From Baffinella frigidus (lineage: Eukaryota > Cryptophyceae > Cryptomonadales > Baffinellaceae), in contig MU646694.1 in assembly GCA_026770585.1 (NCBI GenBank), positions 24,335-45,090 of the forward strand: a stretch of 20,756 bases of DNA, in the 5' to 3' direction. The notes beneath the pieces were generated by a model. That model was not told the origin of the DNA and did no database searches. It saw only the letters and a list, made by a program, of their open reading frames with translations. Position 1 is the first letter of the stretch; every line of letters begins with the position of its first letter. Made by a program: the position numbers and the translations under genes. This document shows positions 19,501 to 20,756 of this stretch, one piece after another.

Positions 19501-19513
19501 CCGTCCCGCCCAT
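1418..19513 (-). CDS. TPR - RCC1 propeller - filamin-repeat protein (29 exons seen, 3' partial)
   Basis: One spliced gene reconstructed by reading the minus strand. Exons in order: 19394-19513, 19060-19163, 18280-18388, 17922-18000, 17128-17210, 16298-16387, 16001-16134, 14672-14751, 14337-14434, 13729-13819, 13143-13266, 12713-12789, 12169-12290, 11289-11387, 10913-10961, 10139-10264, 9493-9560, 9042-9092, 8536-8597, 7601-7701, 6629-6736, 5913-5966, 5448-5542, 4733-4804, 4164-4247, 3670-3782, 2938-2980, 2561-2707, 1418-1538. They sum to 2704 nt (901 codons plus 1 nt) with no internal stop, and each intron's phase matches on both sides. Residues 1-111 are three TPR motifs, about 130-520 seven RCC1 blades, about 529-902 filamin Ig repeats. 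TPRs bind peptide tails, RCC1 propellers are binding or exchange platforms, and filamin repeats are elastic scaffolds; the combined function is unknown. No signal peptide or membrane segment is seen, so a cytosolic or nuclear protein is inferred. The last intron runs off the left edge, so the C-terminus is missing. Confidence 0.85.
1859..2041. repeat. foldback element in intron 28
   Basis: The arm starting GTTCAAGACCGGGAC near 1860 is matched in reverse by GTCCCGGTCTTGAAC near 2027-2041, with further imperfect pairing inward. Small perfect palindromes sit at the ends (TCTTGAAC/GTTCAAGA near 1849-1867; GGACGCT/AGCGTCC near 2017-2031). MITE-like, but no target duplication is clear. Confidence 0.5.
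2060..2550. repeat. degenerate GGGTT/GGTTCAGG low-complexity stretch (intron 28)
   Basis: Loose runs of GGGTTGAGG, GGTTCAGG and GGATTTCGGGTT, probably decayed telomere-like or minisatellite sequence. No coding signal seen. Confidence 0.6.
2561..2707 (-). CDS. exon 28: filamin repeat 3, middle
   Basis: Residues 813-861, 49 codons, phase 0 on both sides, the longest exon. EFVESANIPMSIAIFETLKD then GGHGARLSGVDVSSRGIQLG and KGYRESAFE. Less like filamin in itself, but bounded by clear filamin sequence and with G-x-Y before the last strands. Confidence 0.8.
2938..2980 (-). CDS. exon 27: filamin repeat 3, GNP segment (43 nt)
   Basis: Residues 798-812. Joining restores VVLRDRFGNPALDVKDGYAS, an exact match to the D-x-x-G-N-P step of filamin repeats. 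The split Arg codon proves phase 2. Acceptor gagcag, donor GCCTCG before gtgtgt. Confidence 0.85.
3241..3286. repeat. perfect 46-bp palindrome
   Basis: Reads GTTTGGTCACGTTGCTGGGG into a central GAATTC and back without mismatch. The two arms pair completely with no loop. It lies in intron 26. Confidence 0.95.
3430..3540. repeat. 22-bp minisatellite with CACGTG-like cores
   Basis: About five units of the type CGGACAAACACGTGACAAT, varying at the core (ACGCGA, ACGTGT, AAGTGA, ACGTGA). Inside intron 26. Confidence 0.8.
3670..3782 (-). CDS. exon 26: filamin repeat 3, start
   Basis: Residues 761-798. ASVVPGAVDPSKCFAEGPGL then GDGASFDVVLRD, a very clear filamin start. Phase 0 in after ctcggcag, phase 2 out (GCGATAG before gtgcac). 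A copy of the end (SFDVVLRN) lies at about 3134-3165. Confidence 0.9.
3755..3998. repeat. 128-bp tandem duplication at exon 26 acceptor
   Basis: The sequence around the exon 26 acceptor, including CCCGGGACAACGCTCGCC, recurs at about 3873-3895. The following text also recurs (GGTGGTTTAGCACACGGC against a shorter version; ATCGATTTCTGTTGATTCCT against ATCGATGTCCGTTGACTCCT). Confidence 0.75.
4164..4247 (-). CDS. exon 25: filamin repeat 2, last strands
   Basis: Residues 733-760. Joins as GSLE|VRVTVGGVELATSPIEV, the closing strands with the SP motif. Start after atcag is firm. The end (CGTATG before gtggcc) is inferred from phase; the frame itself stays open to a stop at 4065. Confidence 0.78.
4540..4790 (-). 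repeat. exon 24 end duplicated with intron start
   Basis: About 4545-4612 repeats about 4716-4783, carrying FFFSPDVVGSLEV and the gtcg donor. A/T-rich AATAAT-type sequence lies between and after the copies. Confidence 0.85.
4733..4804 (-). CDS. exon 24: filamin repeat 2, DGRL segment
   Basis: Residues 709-732, 72 nt, phase 0 on both sides. VTSEVEKDGRLRFFFSPDVV then GSLE matches D-G-x-x-x-F-x-F-x-P-x-x-x-G of filamin repeats. Acceptor cccaag, donor CTCGAG before gtcgac. A copy of the exon end lies at about 4563-4605. Confidence 0.84.
4855..5530. repeat. 350-bp tandem duplication in intron 23
   Basis: About 4862-5010 matches about 5212-5360 at well over 90 percent, and the block continues into copies of the exon 23 end (about 5105-5172 against 5450-5518). 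The copies read EAGEVSVSARI and EAGEVSVTASI in the minus frame. Confidence 0.9.
5448..5542 (-). CDS. exon 23: filamin repeat 2, middle
   Basis: Residues 677-708. NATAAPKTGEAGEVSVSARI then EPKEGAKITVK, alternating beta-strand pattern. Phase 1 in after attgcag, phase 0 out (GTCAAG before gttcta). Its 3' end recurs at about 5105-5172 inside a 350-bp duplication. Confidence 0.8.
5535..5830 (-). repeat. exon 23 acceptor copies in intron 22
   Basis: GGTTTTGTGAYTGCAGGGAA-type sequence, the exon 23 acceptor with first bases, occurs at about 5540-5560, 5610-5633 and 5795-5817. A more decayed version lies at about 5700-5730. Several are preceded by GGTACCCTCAAAC. Confidence 0.8.
5913..5966 (-). CDS. 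exon 22: filamin repeat 2, middle (tentative)
   Basis: Residues 659-677. VLPVGGVEVVLPMCPPKQ after gtattag gives a GG-x-x-V strand where filamin repeats have GGDxFxV. The donor AAA before gtttgt is weak. It was chosen because it alone keeps phase with exon 23. A stronger-looking donor 29 nt further on (GAGAG before gtaccc) breaks the frame. Confidence 0.55.
6125..6690 (-). repeat. exon 21 end copies in intron 21
   Basis: The end of exon 21 (EVASVWVRCRDIHG) recurs at about 6510-6560, 6289-6345 and 6140-6230, each followed by a gt. The last copy is split by about 37 bases that resemble, in inverted orientation, the start of exon 24. Confidence 0.85.
6629..6736 (-). CDS. exon 21: filamin repeat 2, start
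   Basis: Residues 623-659. VSSKASEASALFSSGSGCHE then VASVWVRCRDIH: the S-x-x-x-G-x-G ... VRxRDxxG start of a filamin repeat. Phase 1 on both sides. Copies of its 5' end lie in the intron before it and of its 3' end in the intron after it. Confidence 0.86.
6780..7345 (-). repeat. exon 21 start copies in intron 20
   Basis: Four copies of the exon 21 acceptor plus start stand before the real one: about 7310-7342, 7163-7192, 7003-7052 and 6815-6846, spaced roughly 150-190 bp. The 7003-7052 copy still reads SSQASEASAFFSPGSG. Confidence 0.82.
7601..7701 (-). CDS. exon 20: filamin repeat 1, C-terminal half
   Basis: Residues 589-623. Joins exon 19 as SYSG|SYTATKAG, then LWVTLGAVPIHGSPFRVAV, the V-x-V-x-x-G-x-x-I-x-G-S-P-F end of a filamin repeat. 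Phase 2 in, phase 1 out (CGCTG before gtgcaa). Two older copies stand upstream at about 7950-8028 and 7760-7885. Confidence 0.9.
7755..8030 (-). repeat. two relic copies of exon 20
   Basis: Copy at about 7950-8028 reads YTATKAGAAMLWVTLGAFPV and then loses the exon end. Copy at about 7760-7885 is interrupted by about 60 foreign bases holding a perfect 22-bp palindrome (7839-7860). Confidence 0.85.
8536..8597 (-). CDS. exon 19: filamin repeat 1, DGSY segment
   Basis: Residues 569-589. DDGDCHLNVEVDDNMDGSYS carries the D-x-x-D-G-(S/T)-Y motif of filamin repeats. Phase 0 in, phase 2 out (TTCCGG before gtccgc). Confidence 0.86.
8607..9040. repeat. telomere-like TTTAGGG/TTTGGGG repeats inside intron 18
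   Basis: Some 430 bp of GGGTTTAGGGTTTAGGG and GGGGTTTGGGGTGTGG variants on the plus strand, ending 2 bases from the exon 18 donor. The intron transcript would carry CCCTAAA runs. Coding exons on both sides show it is interstitial, not a chromosome end. Confidence 0.92.
9042..9092 (-). CDS. exon 18: filamin repeat 1, GGD loop
   Basis: Residues 552-568, 51 nt, phase 0 on both sides. GDKMDAGGDRFDALLFT joins RDTQ to give the D-x-x-G-(N/D)...GGDxF signature of filamin repeats. Acceptor cttcgcag, donor ACG before gttcct. Telomere-like repeats start directly after the donor. Confidence 0.84.
9230..9480. repeat. duplicated block in intron 17
   Basis: ACCTGGTTGATATCCAATCA and following text at about 9255-9305 recurs at about 9430-9480. 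A copy of the exon 17 end (IDTQ plus donor) lies at about 9378-9395. Confidence 0.75.
9493..9560 (-). CDS. exon 17: filamin repeat 1, strands A-B
   Basis: Residues 529-551. GGAETATAGKRAKFSIEARD is the A-B strand start of a filamin/ABP280 Ig repeat (G-x-x-x-x-F-x-I-x-A-R-D). Phase 1 in, phase 0 out (ACCCAG before gtatat). Confidence 0.84.
9640..9990. repeat. duplicated blocks and exon 16 end copy in intron 16
   Basis: GGCTCTGTTGGTTCA with following sequence at about 9655-9710 recurs at about 9836-9895. The exon 16 end recurs at about 9915-9985, reading LRGTSVAETTVT in the minus frame. Confidence 0.75.
10139..10264 (-). CDS. exon 16: RCC1 blade 7
   Basis: Residues 487-529. ATGEVSELSWFRKKKLETVE then CGRRHLVALLRGTS, the last propeller blade, and AAETTVT as a linker. 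Enters at phase 1 after caccag, leaves at phase 1 (GTCACAG before gtcggt). Copies of the exon start lie upstream at about 10372-10448 and 10500-10580, and of its end downstream at about 9915-9985. Confidence 0.8.
10300..10585 (-). repeat. exon 16 start copies in intron 15
   Basis: About 10372-10448 reads TGEVSELSWFRKKKVETVEC and about 10500-10580 reads TGEVSGLSWFRKQKVETVEC. Both break off before HLVALL. Spacing is about 130-180 bp. Confidence 0.85.
10588..10880. repeat. GGGGTTT/GGGTGTT repeat in intron 15
   Basis: Runs of TTTGGGG, then TTGGGTG, then TTTCGTG on the plus strand. Open frames across it (GWGLGFGVWG-like) are by-products of the repeat. Confidence 0.9.
10913..10961 (-). CDS. exon 15: RCC1 blade 6/7 (short)
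   Basis: Residues 471-487. ALLSGSGEGTAGIGDG after gcgtgcag, phase 0 in, phase 1 out (GACGGCG before gtcact). At 49 nt it is the least certain RCC1 exon by itself. It is accepted because phases fit both neighbours and it supplies the loop expected before blade 7. Confidence 0.62.
11015..11130. repeat. 23-bp repeat CCGGAAACTAAACCGGGCAT
   Basis: Two adjacent units at about 11008-11053, with shorter CACCGGAAACTGCACCGGAAA at about 11100-11125. Intron 14. Confidence 0.75.
11289..11387 (-). CDS. exon 14: RCC1 blade 6
   Basis: Residues 438-470, phase 0 on both sides. VMAVTADGQALTWGS continues blade 6 and GGALSSEQIK leads on. Reading through the donor would hit a stop at 11139. Splicing to exon 15 instead continues the RCC1 pattern in frame. 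Confidence 0.85.
11631..12230 (-). repeat. 409-bp duplication of exon 13 end and intron 13
   Basis: From 11631 about 185 bp repeats from 12040 with over 90 percent identity, running into the exon 13 end at both places (11763-11812 and 12169-12228). A third copy of the exon end lies at 11991-12037. One copy has a TAG in place of Gln (CTSQ region). Confidence 0.9.
12169..12290 (-). CDS. exon 13: RCC1 blade 5/6
   Basis: Residues 397-437. Joins as FAF|GLNNVGQLG, then TPGRLAALDG and SVHLLRCTQSQ. Phase 1 in, phase 0 out (TCCCAG before gtcctc). Copies of the last 50 bases occur at about 11991-12037 and 11763-11812 within a 409-bp duplication. Confidence 0.9.
12332..12445. repeat. 77-bp-spaced direct repeat in intron 12
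   Basis: CAAGTGGACGGGAGGAGGGG and following bases near 12330 recur near 12408. Further on, TACTGGTGTAGGGCG appears three times at about 12635-12685. Confidence 0.75.
12575..12622 (-). repeat. exon 12 end copy in intron 12
   Basis: Repeats the exon 12 end (FTLALSANRAAFAF) nearly unchanged, followed by gtgcgc. It has an ag directly before it, so it could act as a short alternative exon, but the frame gives no gain. Confidence 0.85.
12713..12789 (-). CDS. exon 12: RCC1 blade 5
   Basis: Residues 371-397. EVVAMVACGEEFTLALSANR then AAFAF. Phase 2 in, phase 1 out (CTTTCG before gtacgg). A near-identical copy of the last 45 bases lies at about 12575-12622, also followed by a gt. Confidence 0.9.
13143..13266 (-). 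CDS. exon 11: RCC1 blade 4
   Basis: Residues 330-371. With exon 10 it gives CGAGHSAVVTHAGALYTFGS, then GSCGQLGHGDS and PKRVEALSG. One of the clearest RCC1 segments in the window. Enters at phase 1 after ttatgcag, leaves at phase 2 (TTTCTGG before gtacga). Confidence 0.92.
13380..13665 (-). repeat. exon 10 end copies in intron 10
   Basis: Three decayed repeats of TCGTGCGGCGCAG plus donor at about 13640-13660, 13500-13530 and 13386-13405. The outer two have GT after CAG, where the real exon has GC. Confidence 0.8.
13729..13819 (-). CDS. exon 10: RCC1 blade 3/4
   Basis: Residues 300-330. Joins as SGQ|CGTAGG at phase 0, the same place and phase as the exon 6/7 join, then DALVPTEIRLPGRATVQHAS and CGAG. 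The donor is GC (GGCGCAG then gcacgtg), phase 1. Three tail copies further into the intron carry GT at the equivalent place or nearby. Confidence 0.82.
13890..14215 (-). repeat. relic copies of exons 9 and 10 in intron 9
   Basis: About 14165-14215 reads GHTLIVTQGG like exon 9. About 13897-13943 reads GGGDALVLTEI like exon 10. Neither has both splice sites in phase. Confidence 0.75.
14337..14434 (-). CDS. exon 9: RCC1 blade 3
   Basis: Residues 267-299. TRILATTCGFGHTLIVTEAG then SLLACGWNSSGQ. Phase 1 in, phase 0 out (GGGCAG before gtccgt). Copies at about 14512-14592 (stop codon after the Gly-Ser) and 14165-14215 (no usable continuation) are taken as relics. Confidence 0.9.
14512..14592 (-). 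repeat. relic copy of exon 9 in intron 8
   Basis: Has an acceptor and reads TRILATTCGFGHTLIVTEAG, then stops (TAG) where the real exon has Leu. Confidence 0.85.
14672..14751 (-). CDS. exon 8: RCC1 blade 2/3 loop
   Basis: Residues 240-267. Joining to exon 7 rebuilds W-G-M-G-A-S-G-Q-L-G-H-G, then PTPIAALSG. Leaves at phase 1 (CTCTCAG before gttcgc). The intron upstream holds about seven decayed copies of this exon's acceptor. Confidence 0.9.
14755..15400 (-). repeat. 85-90 bp array of exon 8 acceptor copies
   Basis: At least seven units with CAGCTGATCTGACGCCACCA and CCCCTGC on the plus strand, equal to the reverse of the exon 8 acceptor and first 30 bases. Units start near 14811, 14895, 14981, 15070, 15168, 15255 and 15352. 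Confidence 0.88.
15540..15910 (-). repeat. exon 7 end copies in intron 7
   Basis: About 15848-15905 reads GGAHSAVISEAGKIYTW. About 15710-15768 reads VACGGAHSALISEAEKIYSW. A shorter copy lies near 15570-15600. Each is followed by gt at the same point in the Trp codon. CCCCAAAC-rich text lies between. Confidence 0.9.
16001..16134 (-). CDS. exon 7: RCC1 blade 2
   Basis: Residues 196-240. Joins exon 6 as SQ|CGTSG at phase 0, then VRIRSVACGGAHSAVISETG and KIYSW. Leaves inside the Trp codon (phase 2). Three copies of its 3' end follow in intron 7. Confidence 0.92.
16298..16387 (-). CDS. exon 6: RCC1 blade 1, second part
   Basis: Residues 166-195, phase 0 on both sides. VRDLACGLAHTVLVTEGG followed by EVLAWGENKYSQ is a canonical ACG-x-x-H-T ... 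WG RCC1 segment. A copy of the exon start lies upstream at about 16555-16580. Confidence 0.9.
16809..16890 (-). repeat. relic copy of exon 5
   Basis: Reads GARNPSPTQLDGAVGRQ with a gt donor. No upstream ag gives phase 1, so it cannot replace exon 5 without a frameshift. Confidence 0.8.
16942..17124. mobile_element. 183-bp foldback (MITE-like) element at the exon 5 donor
   Basis: Arms of about 62 bases (GAGCTATTCCGGTAGGACTT from 16942; its reverse complement ends at 17124) pair at roughly 89 percent around a 60-base loop. TA flanks both ends (16940-16941, 17125-17126), as expected for a Tc1/mariner-type target duplication. The right-hand TA is the T of the exon 5 GT donor plus the next base. 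No transposase is present. Confidence 0.78.
17128..17210 (-). CDS. exon 5: RCC1 blade 1, first part
   Basis: Residues 138-165, entered at phase 1 after gcggcag, left at phase 0 (CGCCAG before gtagag). Reads GRGDGGRAGASNATPKQLDG, the GxxGRxGxG...P loop of an RCC1 repeat. A second copy at about 16809-16890 has no acceptor in the needed phase. A foldback element begins two bases into the intron. Confidence 0.75.
17530..17870 (-). repeat. exon 4 end copies and GAGGTGCCAATCTGG repeat in intron 4
   Basis: About 17735-17770 and 17530-17565 repeat the exon 4 end (YTWGATGAR, YTWGAAGAL). At 17798-17863 GAGGTGCCAATCTGG occurs three times, with another near 17458. Confidence 0.82.
17922..18000 (-). CDS. 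exon 4: linker and first propeller strand
   Basis: Residues 112-138. VRVELEKTEKL is a short charged helix ending the TPR block. RSYVYTWGAT is the first RCC1 strand, the one that would close blade 7. The only donor that keeps frame is GC (CTACAG then gcgcgc), phase 1. Two decayed copies of the exon end at about 17735-17770 and 17530-17565 keep the same GC dinucleotide. Confidence 0.75.
18165..18910 (-). repeat. copies of exon 3 start and end in introns 2 and 3
   Basis: Exon 3 start copies at about 18560-18600 (PKEYFRFG), 18697-18740 and 18870-18910 (PKGYF). Exon 3 end copy at about 18165-18205 (DDAAALA). The real exon lies between. Confidence 0.82.
18280..18388 (-). CDS. exon 3: TPR motif 3
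   Basis: Residues 75-111. Joining to exon 2 restores W75-P-K-G-Y-F-R, the usual W-x-K-G-Y-x-R of TPR 3. K77 and R81 complete the clamp. FRKALALTPDD closes the domain. Partial copies of the exon start lie upstream at about 18560-18600, 18697-18740 and 18870-18910, and of its end at about 18165-18205. Only this copy is open throughout and has both splice sites in phase. Confidence 0.86.
19060..19163 (-). CDS. exon 2: TPR motif 2
   Basis: Residues 41-75, entered at phase 0 after gtgcag and left at phase 2 inside the Trp codon (ACCTG before gtccac). HSNRSAARLKL matches the second TPR of HOP-like proteins. N47 is the third clamp residue. No further copies of this exon were seen. Confidence 0.87.
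19394..19513 (-). CDS. exon 1: start codon and TPR motif 1
   Basis: Residues 1-40. The ATG follows an in-frame TGA three codons upstream, so this start is well fixed. The text KGKGNEHFKAGRYADAV is a textbook STI1/HOP-type TPR helix pair. K12 and N16 sit at the first two dicarboxylate-clamp positions. The exon ends CCGCAG before gtccatgg, phase 0. Confidence 0.88.
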
Positions 19514-19696
19514 CACTGCTCAATCGGGTCCTTGCACGATCTTCCAATCGTGGGAGGCTTAGCAAGCTCTTGTAGCAAGACCCCCCCCGCGCCTTCTCCC
19601 CTCCCAGCCCTCCCACAGAAGATCCCTCCGGCTTGCGCTCCGGTTTGACCACCGCCGGTCAAAATCTGTGGCGGAGAGCTGTGACGCGGAGGAGAC
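19514..19696. promoter_or_regulatory. divergent intergenic region (shared promoter candidate)
   Basis: Only 183 bp separate the two start codons, so both 5' UTRs and core promoters must fit here or overlap the genes. Two inverted repeats stand out: CACGAT/ATCGTG at 19535-19552 and TTTGACC/GGTCAAA with a 6-base spacer at 19644-19663. A C-rich stretch lies at 19579-19615. No TATA box is evident. The regulatory role is inferred from position only. Confidence 0.5.
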
Positions 19697-20756
19697 ATGT
19701 CTCGGCAGGACACGAGGCCCGTGTTTACAAGGATGCTCGCAGGCACTGCGCTCGTGTTGCTGCTGCTGCTGGACGAAGCAGCACCGTTCTCGCTGCTTCC
19801 GCCACCCGGGGCAATGCTCCGCCCCCAGCTCAGCTGCAACACGCCAACTGGGAGGATGCGGCCAGGGCCAGGTGTGCGTGGAGTGGGGATGCTGCTGCTG
19901 AGAAATGATGTGTACGTGGCGGCTGGACGATCTGGGTGGGCGGTTGGAGTTGCACTGGGAGCCGGAGCTATTTCGTTCGCAGAATCCAAGAGGCAGACCG
20001 ATATGATCAAGAGTTGCAGAAATGTGGGGCAGCTTGCGGAGATCGTGTCGGAGTACGTAGAGAGGTTCTCGCACGTCAACGTGAATACTGCGTGGCTCAG
20101 CATGGCCCGGCTTCCGGCAGGGACCCAGGACAAGGAGCTGTCCGTGGCCCTGCAAAACTGCACGCGGAAACTGCTTGGAAAGATGGAAGGACGGCACCTT
20201 GCGAACTTGCTGCACTCGGCAGCGACGCTGCACGTTGCCGGGAGGGCGCGTGCCGACGATGAGTTGGTGCAGCAGCTGGCTTCTCGATCGCTGGAAGTGC
20301 TTCGAACGCAGCCGGGCTCCTTCGACTCTCAGGGTGTTGCGATCACGATGTGGGCGCTGGGGAAGCTTGGTGCGAGGGTGGACCAGGAGCTGGCCACAGC
20401 GATGCAGCGTCAGGCGATCGAGATCGCAGATGACTTCAACGAACAGGGCGTCTCGAACCTGCTGTGGGGGCTTGCGACGCTGGGGGTAGAGGTGGATCCG
20501 CAGCTGGTAACGGTGATGCAGAACCGGGCGATCGAGATCGCAGATGAATTCAACTCGCAGGGCGTCTCGAACCTGTTATGGGCGCTCGCGAAGCTGGGGA
20601 TGGGCGTGTATCCGGCGCTGGCCAAGGCGATGAAGCGTCGGGCGATCGAGATCGCAAATACTTTCAAGCCGCAGGAGGTCTCGAACCTGATGTGGGGGCT
20701 CGCGACGCTGGGGGTGGAGGTGGATCCGCAGCTGGTCACGGTGATGCAGAACCGGG
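19697..20756 (+). CDS. plastid-targeted helical-repeat (OPR/HPR/RAP-like) protein, 3' partial
   Basis: An uninterrupted frame of 353 codons reaches the window end. The ATG is the first after an in-frame TGA at 19682-19684. Residues 13-25 are a hydrophobic run (MLAGTALVLLLLL) followed by DEAAPFSLLPP, which looks like a signal peptide with Phe at or near the cleaved end. That, plus a basic Ser/Pro/Arg stretch after it, suggests the two-part leader used for complex red plastids. A second weakly hydrophobic stretch lies at 81-95. Residues 207-353 carry 38-residue units with the core QGVSNLLWALAKLG, three of them in exact 114-bp register starting at 20414, 20528 and 20642. Such repeats occur in organellar RNA-binding proteins of the OPR, HPR/RAP and FASTK-like groups, so a role in plastid or mitochondrial RNA processing is inferred. 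A C-terminal RAP domain, if present, lies outside the window. No intron is visible, unlike its neighbour. Confidence 0.85.
   Translation, partial: MSRQDTRPVFTRMLAGTALVLLLLLDEAAPFSLLPPPGAMLRPQLSCNTPTGRMRPGPGVRGVGMLLLRNDVYVAAGRSGWAVGVALGAGAISFAESKRQTDMIKSCRNVGQLAEIVSEYVERFSHVNVNTAWLSMARLPAGTQDKELSVALQNCTRKLLGKMEGRHLANLLHSAATLHVAGRARADDELVQQLASRSLEVLRTQPGSFDSQGVAITMWALGKLGARVDQELATAMQRQAIEIADDFNEQGVSNLLWGLATLGVEVDPQLVTVMQNRAIEIADEFNSQGVSNLLWALAKLGMGVYPALAKAMKRRAIEIANTFKPQEVSNLMWGLATLGVEVDPQLVTVMQNR

Noticed and set aside
19559-20233. Long minus-strand open frames of 216-224 aa
   Set aside because: Antisense shadows of the GC-rich helical-repeat gene; low-complexity Ser/His content and no motif.

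Overview
The window is nuclear DNA of a eukaryote, most likely an alga with a complex (secondary, red-lineage) plastid. The reasons are: a gene split into at least 29 short GC-rich exons by GT-AG and a few GC-AG introns; plant/alga-type TTTAGGG repeats; and a right-hand gene whose product has a signal-peptide-like leader with a Phe just after it, followed by 38-residue helical repeats like those of organellar RNA-binding proteins. I cannot name the species. Cryptophyte, dinoflagellate, haptophyte and chromerid are all possible.

Two genes face away from each other from a 183-bp gap (19514-19696). To the left, on the minus strand, one gene fills nearly the whole window. I rebuilt 29 coding exons from the ATG at 19511-19513 down to 1418. 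Every junction keeps reading frame (intron phases agree at all 28 joins), giving 2704 nt, about 901 residues. The protein continues past the left edge. Domain order is three TPR motifs (residues 1-111) with a complete dicarboxylate clamp, a seven-bladed RCC1 propeller closed by an N-terminal strand (about 130-520), then at least three filamin-type Ig repeats and the start of a fourth (about 529-902). I know of no described family with this order. A guess at its role is a chaperone-linked or ubiquitin-linked scaffold.

To the right, on the plus strand, an intron-free reading frame (19697 to the window end) encodes a probable plastid-targeted OPR/HPR/RAP-type helical-repeat protein with exact 114-bp repeats.

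The introns are the oddest part. Almost every one carries one to five decayed copies of the end of the neighbouring exon with its own splice site, so each exon boundary looks stuttered. Other intron contents are telomere-like G/T repeats, a 183-bp foldback element flanked by TA exactly at a splice donor, a perfect 46-bp palindrome and several minisatellites. No tRNA, rRNA or CRISPR array was seen.
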